From the NCBI GenBank assembly GCA_035048815.1, contig JAUCBN010000005.1, positions 12,240,517-12,304,516 of the forward strand: 64,000 nucleotides of DNA. Direction: 5' to 3'. A model generated the notes under the pieces. It did not search any database. It was not told where the DNA came from and saw only the letters and a program-made list of their open reading frames with translations. Within the stretch, counting starts at the first letter, position 1. Every line of letters begins with the position of its first letter. This document shows positions 25,901-38,300 of this stretch, in pieces. The translations under genes were made by a program, and so were the position numbers. The stretch is from Abelmoschus esculentus. Its lineage: Eukaryota > Streptophyta > Magnoliopsida > Malvales > Malvaceae.

Positions 25901-28900
25901 AATCTGTGTAATTTTTTTTCAAAAGCCCATAATTAACTATTTGAACTGATAAATTTTGATTTAACAACATCTGGTTTTCGTTTTGTTGAGATTAAAACGT
26001 GCTTGTCTAAAAAGGCTTTATAGAGAATCCTTTCGAATTTTAACCGAGTAAAAAGTTGAAAATTTTAGATTAATCTGTATAATTTTGTTCAAAAGCCCAT
26101 TGTTAACTATTTGAACTCATAAAATTTGATTTAATAACATCTGGTTTTCGTTTTGCTGGGATTAGAATGTGCATATCTAAAAAGGCCTTATGGAGAATAC
26201 GTTCGAGTTTTAACCCAGTACAAAGCTGAAAATTTTAGATTAATCAATATACTTTAGTTCAAAACCCCATATTTAACTATTTGAACTCATAAAATTAAAT
26301 TTAATAACATCTGGTTTTCATTTTGTTGGGATTTGAACGTGTATGTCTAAAATGGGTTTATTGAGAATCCGTTCGAATCTTAACCGAGTAAAAAGCTGAA
26401 AATTTTAGATTAATCTGTATAATTTTGTTCAAAAGCCCATTGTTAACTATTAGAACACATAAAATTTGATTTAATAACATCTTGTTTTCGTTTTGTTGGG
26501 ATTACAACGTGCTTGTCTAAAAGGGCTTTATTAAGAATTCGTTCGACTTTTAACGAAATAAAAATCTAAAAATTTTAGGTTAATTTGTATAATTTTGTTT
26601 AAAAGCCTATATTTAACTATTTAAACTCATAAATTTTGATTTAACATTATTGGTTTTCGTTTTGTTGGGATTAGGACGTGGATGTCTAAAAAGCTTTATA
26701 GAGAAATCGTTCGAATTTTAACCGAGTAAAAAGCTGAAAACTTTAGATTAATCTGTATAGTTTTGTTCAAAAGCCCATATTTAACTATTTGAACTCATAA
26801 ATTTTGATTTAACAACATCTTGTTTCGTTTTGTTGGGATTAAAACGTGCTTCTCTAAAAAGGCTTTATAGAGAATCTGTTCGAATTTTAACCTAGTAAAA
26901 AGCTTAAAATTTTAGATTAATCTGTATAATTTTGTTCAAAAGCCTATTTTTAACTATTTGAACTCATAAAATTTGATTTAATAACATCTGGTTTTCGTTT
27001 TGCTGGGATTAAAACGTGCATGTGTAAAAAGACCTAATGGAGAATCCGTTCGAGTTTTAACCCAGTAAAAAGCTGAAAATTTTAGACTAATCAGTATGCT
27101 TTTGTTCAAAACCCCATATTTAACTATTTTAACTCATAAAATTATATTTAATAACATCTGGTTTTCGTTTTGTTGGGATTTGAACGTGTATGTCTAAAAT
27201 GGGTTTATTGAGAATCCGTTCGAATCTTAACCGAGTAAAAAGCTAAAAATTTTAGATTAATCTGTGTAATTTTTTTCAAAAGCCCATAATTAACTATTTT
27301 AACTGATAAATTTTGATTTAACAACATCTGGTTTTCGTTTTGTTGGGATTAAAACGTGCTTGTCTAAAAAGGTTTTATAGAGAATCCGTTCGAATTTTAA
27401 CCGAGTAAAAAGCTGAGAATTTTAGATTAATTTGTATAATTTTGTTCAAAGGCCCATTGTTAACTATTTGAACTCATAAAATTTGATTTAATAACATCTG
27501 GTTTTTGTTTTACTTGGATTAGAACGTGCATGTCTAAAAAGGCTTTATTGAGAATCCGTTCGAATTTTAACCGAGTAAAAAGCTGAAAATTTTAGATTAA
27601 TCTGTATAATTTTTTCAAAAGCCCATATTTAACTATTTGAACTCATAAAATTTTATTTAATAACATCAGGTTTTCTTTTTGTTGGGATTAAAACGTGCAT
27701 GTCTAAAAAGGCTTTATTGAGAATCCGTTCGAGTTTTAACCGTGTAAAAAGCTAAAAATTTTATATTAATTTATATAATTTTATTCAAAAGCCCATTGTT
27801 AACTATTTGAACTCGTAAAATTTGATTTAATAACATCTAGTTTTTGTTTCGCTGGGATTAGAACGTGCATGTCTAAAAAGGCTTTATTGATAATCCGTTC
27901 GAATTTTAAACGAGTAAAATACTGAAAATTTTAGATTAATATGTATAATTTTGTTCAAAATCCCATTGTTAACTATTTGAACTCATAAAATTTTATTTAA
28001 TAACATCTGGTTTTCGATTTGATGGGATTAGGACGTGCATGTCTAAAAAGGCTTTATTGATAATCCGTTCGAATTTTAACCGAGTAAAAAGCTAAAAATT
28101 TTAGATTAATCTGTATAATTTTGTTCAAAAGCCCATTGTTAACTATTTGAACTCATAAAATTTGATTTAATAACATCTGGTTTTCGTTTTGCTGGGATTA
28201 GTATGTGATTGTCTAAAAAGGCCTTATGGAGAATCCGTTCGAATTTTAACCGAGTAAAAAGCTGAAATTTTAGATTAATCTGTATACTTTTGTTCAAAAC
28301 CACATATTTAACTATTTGAACTCATAAAATTATATTTGATAACATCTTGTTTTAGTTTTGTTGGGATTAGGACGTGGATGTCTAAAAAGGTTTTATAGAG
28401 AATCCGTTCGAATTTTAACCTAGTAAAAAGCTAAAAATTTTAGATTAATTTGTATAATTTTGTTCAAAGGCCCATTGTTAACTATTTGAACTCATAAAAT
28501 TTGATTTAATAATATATGGTTTTCCTTTTATTTGGATTAGAACGTATATGTCTAAAAAGGCTTTATTGAGAATTCGTTCGAATTTTAACAGATTAAATAG
28601 GTGAAAATTTTAAATTAAGATGTATAATTTTGTTCAAAAGCGTATATTTAACTATTTGAACTCATATAATTTGATTAAATAACATTTGGTTTTCGTTTTG
28701 TTTGGATTAGGACGTGGATGTCTAAAAAGCTTTATAGAGAAGTCGTTCGAATTTTAACCGAGTAAAAAGCTGAAAATTTTAGATTAATTCGTATAATTTT
28801 GTTCAAAAGCACATATTTAACTATTTGAACTCATAAATTTTGATTTAATAACATTTGGTTTTCGTTTTATTGGGATTAAAACAGGTTTGTCTAAAATGGC

Positions 28901-29599
28901 TTTATAGAGAATCCGTTCGAATTTTAACCGATTAAAAAGCTAAAAATTTTAGATTAATCTTTTATAATTTTGTTCAAAAGCCCATTGTTAACTATTTGAA
29001 CTCATAAAATTTGATTTAATAACATCTGGTTTTCGTTTTGCTTGGATTAGAACGTGCATGTCTAAAAAGGCCTTATGGAGAATCCGTTCGAACTTTAACC
29101 GAGTAAAAAGCTGAAAAATTTAGATTAATCTATATAATTTTGTTCAAAAGCCCATTGTTAGATATTTGAACTCATAAAATTTGATTTAATAACATCAGCT
29201 TTTCGTTTTGCTGGGATTAGAACGTGCATGTCTAAAAAGGCTTTATTGAGAATCCGTTTGAATTTTAACCAAGTAAAAAGCTGAAAATTTTAGATTAATC
29301 TGTATAATTTTATTCAAAAGTCCGTATTTAACTATTTGAATTCATAAATTTTGATTTAACATCTGGTTTTCGTTTTGTTGGGATTAAAACGTGCTTGTCT
29401 AAAAAGGCTTTATTGAGAATCCGTTTGAATTTTAACCGAGTAAAAAGTTGAAAATTTTAGATTAATCTATATAATTTTGTACAAAAGCCCATTGTTAACT
29501 ATTTGAACTCATAAAATTTCATTTAATAACATCTGGTTTTCGTTTTGCTGGGATTAGAACGCGCATGTCTAAAAAGACTTTATAGAGAATCCGTTCGAA

Positions 29600-30760
29600 T
29601 TTTAACCGAGTAAAAAGTTGAAAATTTTAGATTAATCTGTATAATTTTGTCCAAAAGCCCAATGTTAACCATTTGAACTCATAAAAATTGATTTAATAAC
29701 ATATGGTCTTCGTTTTTGTTGGGATTAGAACGTACATGTCTAAAAAGGCTTTATTGAGAATCCTTTCGAATTTTAACCGAGTAAAAAGCTGAAAATTTTA
29801 GATTAATCTGTATAATTTTGTTCAAAAGCCCATAATTAACTATTTGAACTCATAAAATTTGATTTAATAACATCTTGTTTTCGTATTGTTGGGATTAGAA
29901 CGTGCATGTCTAAAAAGGCTTTATTGAGAATCCGTTCGAATTTCAATCGAGTAAAAAGCTGAAAATTTTAAATTAATCTGTATACTTTTGTTCAAAACCC
30001 CATATTTAACTATTTGAACTCATAAAATTATATTTAATAACATCTTGTTTTAGTTTTGTTGGGATTAGGACGTGGATGTCTAAAAAGGTTTTATAGAGAA
30101 TCCATTCGAATTTTAACCGATTAGAAAGCTGAAAATTTTAGATTAATCTGTATAATTTTGTTCAAAAGCCCATTGTTAACTATTTGAACTCATAATTTTT
30201 AATTTAACAACATCTGGTTTTCGTTTTGTTGGGATTAAAATGTGCTTGTCTAAAAAGGCTTTATAGAGAATCCGTTCGAATTTTAACCGAGTAAAAAGTT
30301 GAAAATTTTAGATTAATCTGTATAATTTTGTCCAAAAGTCCAATGTTAACTATTTGAACTCATAAAAATTGATTTAATAACATATGGTCTTCGTTTTGTT
30401 GGGATTAGAACGTACATGTCTAAAAAGGCTTTATTGAGAATCCTTTCGAATTTTAACCGAGTAAAAAGCTGAAAATTTTAGATTAATCTGTATAATTTTG
30501 TTCAAAAGCCCATAATTAACTATTTGAACTCATAAAATTTGATTTAATAATATCTTGTTTTCGTATTGTTGGGATTAGAACGTGCATGTCTAAAAAGGCT
30601 TTTTTGAGAATCCGTTTGAATTTCAATCGAGTAAAAAGCTGAAAATTTTAGATTAATCTGTATACTTTTGTTCAAAACCCCATATTTAACTATTTGAACT
30701 CATAAAATTATATTTAATAAATCTTGTTTTAGTTTTGTTGGGTTTAGGACGTGGATGTCT
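29600..30760 (+). repeat. Four-monomer (681-bp) duplication
   Basis: The distinctive monomer with TTTTGTCCAAAAG and ACATATGGTCTTCG near 29651 recurs near 30332, 681 bp away. The monomers that follow it also match, including CTTTCGAATTTTAACCG, CTTGTTTTCGTATTGTTGGG, a GAATTTCAATCGAG monomer and a TATACTTTTGTTCAAAACCCC monomer. One monomer in the second copy has AATAAATCTTG in place of AATAACATCTTG. Confidence 0.85.
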
Positions 30761-31623
30761 AAAAAGGTTTTATAGAGAATCCGTTCGAATTTTAGCCGAT
30801 TAGAAAGCTGAAAATTTTGGATTAATTTGTATAATTTTGTTCAAAAGCCCATTGTTAACTATTTGAACTCATAAATTTTTATTTAACAACATCTGGTTTT
30901 CGTTTTGTTGGGATTAAAACGTGCTTGTCTAAGTAGGCTTTATAGAGAATCCGTTCGAATTTTAACCGTGTAAAAAGCTAAAAATTTTAGATTAATCTAT
31001 ATAATTTTGCTCAAAAGCCCATTGTTAACTATTTGAACTCATAAAATTTGATTTAATAACATCTGGTTTTCGATTTACTGGGATTAGGACGCGCATGTCT
31101 AAAAAGGCTTTACTGAGAATCCATTCGAATTTTAACCGAGTAAAAAGCTGAAATTTTAGATTAATATGTATAATTTTTTTCAAAAGTCCATTGTTAACTA
31201 TTTGAACTCATAAAATTTGATTGAATAACATATGGTTTTCGTTTTGCTGGGATTAGAACGTGCATGTCTAAAAAGGCTTTATTGAGAATCTGCTCGAATT
31301 TTAACCGAGTAAAAAGCTAAAAATTTTAGATTAATCTGTATAATTTTGTTCAAAAGCCTATATTTAACTATTTGAACTCATAAATTTTGATTTAACAACA
31401 TGTGGTTTTCGTTTTGTTAGGATTAAAACGTGCTTGTCTAAAACGGCTTTATAGAGAATCCATTCGAATTTTAACCGAGTAAAAAGCTGAAAATTTTAGA
31501 TTAATTTGTATAATTTTGTTGAAAAGCCCATATTTAACTATTTGAATTCATAAATTTTGATTTAACAACATTTGGTTTTCGTTTTATTGGGATTAAAACA
31601 TGTTTGTCTAAAAAGGCTCTATA

Positions 31624-32303
31624 GAGAATCCGTTTGAATTTTTCCCGATTAAAAAGCTGAAAATTTTAGATTAATCTGTATACTTTTATTCAAAACCCCA
31701 TATTTAACTATTTGAACTCCTAAAATTATATTTAATAACATCTGGTTTTCGTTTTGTTGGGATTAGAACGTGTATGTCTAAAATTGCTTTATTGAGAATC
31801 CGTTCGAATCTTAACTGAGTAAAAAGCTGAAAATTTTAGATTAATCTGTGTAATTTTTTTCAAAAGCCCATAATTAACTATTTGAACTGATAAATTTTGA
31901 TTTAACAACATCTGTTTTTTGTTTTGTTGGGATTAAAACGTGCTTGTCTAAAAAGGCTTTATAGAGAATCCGTTTGAATTTTTCCCGATTAAAAAGCTGA
32001 AAATTTTAGATTAATCTGTATACTTTTATTCAAAACCCCCTATTTAACTATTTGAACTCCTAAAATTATATTTAATAACATCTGGTTTTCGTTTTGTTGG
32101 GATTAGAACGTGTATGTCTAAAATTGCTTTATTGAGAATCCGTTCGAATCTTAACTGAGTAAAAAGCTGAAAATTTTAGATTAATCTGTGTAATTTTTTT
32201 CAAAAGCCCATAATTAACTATTTGAACTGATAAATTTTGATTTAACAACATCTGTTTTTTGTTTTGTTGGGATTAAAACGTGCTTGTCTAAAAAGGCTTT
32301 ATA
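31624..32303 (+). repeat. 340-bp dimer duplicated in tandem
   Basis: The two-monomer unit starting GAGAATCCGTTTGAATTTTT at 31624, with private variants TTCCCGATTAAAAAGC, ACTTTTATTCAAAACCCC and AACTCCTAAAATTATATT, is repeated almost without change at 31964, exactly 340 bp on. I see about one substitution (CCCCATATT versus CCCCCTATT) over the unit, which suggests a very recent duplication. Confidence 0.9.
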
Positions 32304-35300
32304 GAGAATCCTTTCGAATTTTAACCGAGTAAAAAGCTGAAAATTTTAGATTTATTTGTATAATTTTGTTCAAAAGCCCATTGTTAACTATTTGAACTCA
32401 TAAAATTTGATTTAATAACATCTGGTTTTTGTTTTGCTGGGATTAGAACGTGCATGTCTAAAAAGGCCTTATGGAGAATCCTTTCGAATTTTAACCGAGT
32501 AAAAAGCTGAAAATTTTAGATTAATCTGTATACTTTTGTTCAAAACCCTAAATTTAACTATTTGAACTCATAAAGTTATATTTAATAACATCTTGTTTTA
32601 GTTTTGTTGGGATTAGGACTTAGATGTCTAAAAAGGTTTTATAGAGAATCTGTTCGAATTTTAACCGAGTAAAAAGCTGAAAATTTTAGATTAATTTGTA
32701 TAATTTTGTTCAAATGCCCATTGTTAACTATTTGAACTCATAAAATTTGATTTAATAATATCTGGTTTTCGTTTTGCTTGGATTATAACGTGCATGTCTA
32801 AAAAGGCTTTATTGAGAATTCGTTCGAATTTGAACCGAGTAAAAAGCTAAAAATTTTAGATTAATGTATATAATTTTGTTCAAAAGCCCATATTTAACTA
32901 TTTGAACTCATAAAATTTGATTTAATAACATCTGGTTTTCGATTTACTGGGATTAGGACGCGCATGTCTAAAAAGGCTTTACTGAGAATCCGTTCGAATT
33001 TTAACCGAGTAAAAAGCTGAAATTTTAGATTAATATGTATAATTTTTTTTCAAAAGTCCATTGTTAACTATTTGAACTCATAAAATTTGATTGAATAACA
33101 TATGGTTTTCGTTTTGTTGGGATTAGAACGTGCATGTCTAAAAAGGCTTTATTGAGAAACTGCTCGAATTTTAACCGAGTAAAAAGCGGAAAATTTTAGA
33201 TTAATCTGTATAATTTTGTTCAAAAGCCTATATTTAACTATTTGAACTCATAAATTTTGATTTAACAACATGTGGTTTTCGTCTTGTTAGGATTAAAACG
33301 TGCTTGTCTAAAACGGCTTTATAGAGAATCCATTCGAATTTTAACCGAGTAAAAAGCTGAAAATTTTAGATTAATTTGTATAATTTTGTTTAAAAGCCCA
33401 TATTTAACTATTTGAACTCATAAAATTTGATTTAATAATATCTGGTTTTCGTTTTGCTTGGATTATAACGTGCATGTCTAAAAAGGCTTTATTGAGAATT
33501 CGTTCGAATTTGAACCGAGTAAAAAGCTAAAAATTTTAGATTAATGTATATAATTTTGTTCAAAAGCCCATATTTAACTATTTGAACTCATAAAATTTTA
33601 CTTAATAACATCTGGTTTTCTTTTTGTTGGGATTAAAACGTGCTTGTCTAAAAAGGCTTTATAGAGAATCCGTTCGAATTTTAACCGAGTAAAAAGCTGA
33701 AAATTTTAGATTAATCTGTATAATTTTGTTCAAAATCCCATTGTTAACTATTTGAACTCATAAAATTTGATTTAATAACATCTGGTTTTCGATTTGATGG
33801 GATTAGGACGTGCATGTCTAAAAAGGCTTTATTGAGAATCCGTTCGAATTTTAACCGAGTAAAAATCTAAAAATTTTAGATTAATCTGTATAATTTTGTT
33901 CAAAAGCCCATTATTAACTATTTGAACTCATAAAATTTGATTTAATAATATCTGGTTTTCGTTTTGCTGGGATTAGAACGTGCATGTCTAAAAAGGCCTT
34001 ATGGAGAATCCGTTAGAATTTTAACCGAGTAAAAAGTTGAAAATTTTAGATTAATCTATTTAATTTTTTTCAAAAGCCCATTGTTAACTATTTTAGCTCA
34101 TAAAATTTGATTTAATGACATCTGGTTTTCGTTTTGCTGGGATTAGAACGTGCATTATCTAAAAAGGCTTTATTGAAAATTCGTTTGAATTTTAACAGAG
34201 TAAAAAGCTAAAAATTTTAGATTAATCTGTATAATTTTGTTCAAAACCCCATATTTAACTATTTGAACTCATAAATTTTGATTTAACAATATCTGGTTTT
34301 CGTTTTGTTGGGATTAAAACGTGCTTATCTAAAAAGGCTTTATAGAGAATCCGTTCGAATTTTAACCGATTAAAAAGCCGAAAATTTTTGATTAATCTGT
34401 ATAATTTTGTTCAAAAGCCTATATTTAACTATTTGAACTCATAAAATTTTATTTAATAACATCTTGTTTTCGTTTTGTTGAGATTAGAACGTGGATTTCT
34501 AAAAAGGCTTTATAGAGAATCCGCTCGAATTTTAACCAATTAAAAAGCTGAAAATTTTAGATTAATCTGTATAATTTTGTTCAAAAGCCCATATTTAACT
34601 ATTTGAACTCATAAAATTTGATTTAATAATATCTTGTTTTCGTTTTTTTTGGATTAGAACGTGGATGTCTAAAAAGGCTTTGTGGAGAATCTGTTCGAAT
34701 TTTAACCGAGTAAAAAGCTGAAATTTTAGATTAATCTGTATAATTTTGTTCAAAAGCGCATCGTTAACTATTTGAACTCATAAAATTTAATTTAATAACA
34801 TCTTGTTTTTGTTTTATTGGGATTAGAACGTGGATATCTAAAAAGGCTTTATAGAGAATACGTTCAAATTTTAACCGAGTAAAAAGCTGAAAATTTTAGA
34901 TTAATCTGTATTGGTTTGTTCAAAAGCCCATAGTTAATTGAACTCATAAATTTTGATTTAACAATATTTGGTTTTCGTTTTGTTGGCATTAAAACGTGCT
35001 TGTCTAAAAAGGTTTTATAGAGAATTCGTTTGAATTTTAAAAGAGTAAAAAGCTGAAAATTTTAGATTAATCTATTTAATTTTGTTCAAAAGCCCATTGT
35101 TAACTATTTGAACTCATAAAATTTGATTAAATAACATATGATTTTCGTTTTGCTGGGATTAGGACGTGGATGTCAAAAAAGGATTTATAGAGAATCCGTT
35201 TGTATTTTAATCGTGTAAAAAACTGAAAATTTTAGATTAATTTGTATAATTTTTTTCAAAATTCCATATTTAACTATTTGAACTCATAAATTTTTATATA

Positions 35301-38300
35301 ACAACATCTAGTTTTCGTTTTGTTGGGATTAAAACGTGCCTGTCTAAAATGGCTTTATAGAGAATCCGTTCGAATTTTAAAAGAGTAAAAAGCTGAAAAT
35401 TTTAGATTAATCTGTATAATTTTGTTCAAAAGCCCATAATTAACTATTTCAACTCATAAAATTTTATTTAACAATATCTAGTTTTCGTTTTGCTGGGATT
35501 AGAACGTGCATGTCTAAAAAGGCTTTATTGAATATCCGTTCGAAATTTAACCGAGTAAAAAGCTGAAAATTTTAGATTAATCTGTATAATTTCGTTCAAA
35601 AGCCCATTGTTAACTATTTCAACACATGAAATTTGATTTAATAACATCTGGTTTTCGTTTTGCTGGGATTAGAACGTGCATATCTAAAAAGGCTTTATTA
35701 AGAATCCGTCCGAATTTTAACCGAGTAAAAAGCTAAAATTTTAGATTAATCTGTATAATTTTGTTCAAAAGCCCACCGTTAACTATTTGAGCTCATAAAA
35801 TTTGATTTAATAACATCTTGTTTTTGTTTTATTGGGATTAGAACGTGGATGTCTAAAAAGGCTTTATAGAGAATATGTACAAATTTTAACCAAGTAAAAA
35901 GCTGAAAATTTTAGATTAATCTGTATAGGTTTGTTCAAAAGCCCATAGTTAATTGAACTAATAAATTTTTATTTAACAACATCTGGTTTTCGTTTTGTTG
36001 GGATTAAAACGTGCTTTTCTAAAATGACTTTATAGAGAATCTGTTCGAATTTTAAAAGAGTAAAAAGCTGAAAATTTTAGATTAATCTGTATAATTTTGT
36101 TCAAAAGCCCATAATTAACTATTTCAACTCAGAAAATTTTATTTAATAATATCTAGTTTTCGTTTTGCTAGGATTAGAGCGTGCATGTCTAAAAAGGCTT
36201 TATTGAATATCCGTTCGAATTTTAACCGAGTAAAAAGCCGAAAATTTTAGATTAATCTGTATAATTTTGTTCAAAAGCCCACTGTTAACTATTTCAACAC
36301 ATAAAATTTGATTTAATAACATCTGGTTTTCGTTTTGCTGGGATTAGAACGTGCATGTCTAAAAAGGCTTTATTGAGAATCAGTTCGAATTTTAACCGAG
36401 TAAAAAGCTAAAAATTTTAGATTAATCTGTATAATTTTGTTCAAAAGCCCATATTTAACTATTTGAATTATAAATTTTGATTTAACAACATCTGGTTCTC
36501 ATTTTGTTGGGATTAAAACGTGCTTGTCTAAAATGGCTTTATAGAGAATCCGTTCGAATTTTAACCGAGTAAAATGCTGAAAATTTTAGATTAATCTGTA
36601 TAATTTTGTTCAAAAGCCTATTTTTAACTATTTGAACTCATAAAATTTGATTTAATAATATCTAGTTTTCGTTTTGCTGGGATTAGAAAGTGCATGTGTA
36701 AAAAGGCTTTATTTAGAATCAGTTCGAATTTTAACCGAGAAAAAAACTGAAAATTTTAGATTAATCTGTATAATTTTATTCAAAAGCCCATTGTTAACTA
36801 TTTCAACACATAAAATTTGATTTAATAACATCTCGTTTTCGTTTTGCTGGGATTAGAACGTGCATGTCTAAAAAGGCTTTATTTAGAATCCGTTTGAATT
36901 TTAACCGAGTAAAAAGCCAAAAATTTTAGATTAATCTGTTTAATTTTGTTCAAAGGCCCATATTTAACTATTTGAACTCATAAATTTTGATTTAACAACA
37001 TCTGGTTTTCGTTTTGTTGGGATTAAAACTTGCATGTCTAAAAAGGCTTTGTAGAGAATGCGTTCGAATTTTAACCGATTAAAAAGCCGAAAATTTTTGA
37101 TTAATCTGTATAATTTTGTTCAAAAGCCCATTGTTAACTATTTGAACTCATAAAATTTTATTTAATAACATCTTGTTTTCGTTTTGTTGAGATTAGAACG
37201 TGCATGTCTAAAAAGGCTTTATTGAGAATCCGTTCGAATTTTAACCGAGTAAAAAGCTCAAAATTTTAGATTAATCTGTATAATTTTGTTCAAAAGACTA
37301 TATTTAACTATTTGAACTCATAAATTTTGATTTAACAACATTCGGTTTTCGTTTTGCTGGGATTAGAACGTGCATGTCTAAAAAGGCTTTATGAAGAATC
37401 CTTTTGAATTTTAATCGAGTAAAAAGCTGAAAAATTTAGATTAATCTGTATAATTTTGCTCAAAAGCTCATAGTTAACTATTTAAACTCATAAAATTTTA
37501 TTTAAAAACATCTAGTTTTCGTTTTGTTGGGATTAAAACGTGCATGTCTAAAATTGCTTTATAGGGCATCCGTTCAAATTTTAATCGTGTACAAAGCTGA
37601 AAATTTTAGATTAATTTGTATAATTTTATTCAAAACCCCATATTTAACTATTTGAACTCATAAATTTTGATTTAACAATATCTGGTTTTCATTTTCCTGG
37701 GATTAGAACGTGTATTTCTAAAAAGGCTTTATAGAGAATTCGTTGGAATTTTTACCGAGTAAAAAGCTGATAATTTTAGATTAATCTGTATAGTTTTGTT
37801 CAAAAGCCCATTGTTAACTATTTGAACTAATTAAATTTCATTTAATAAAATCTGGTTTTCGTTTTGTTGGGATTAAAACGTGCATGTCTAAAAAGGCTTT
37901 ATTGAGAATTCGTTCGAATTTTAACCGAGTAAAGAACTAAAACTTTAGATTAATCTGTATAATTTTGTTCAGAAGCCCATATTTAACTATTTGAACTCAT
38001 AAATTTTGATTCAATAACATTTAGTTTTCGTTTTGTTGGGATCAAAACGTGCTTGTCTAAAAAGGCTTTATAGAGAATCCGTTCGAATTTTAACCGAGTA
38101 AAAAGCTGAAAATTTTAGATTAATCTGTTTAATTTTTTCAAAGGCCCATATTTAACTATTTGAACTCATAAATTTTGATTTAACAACATTTGGTTTTCGT
38201 GTTGTTGGGATTAAAACGGGCTTGTCTTAAAAGGCTTTATAGAGAATTCATTCGAATTTTAACCAAGTAAAACGTTGAAAATTTTAGATTAATCTGTATA

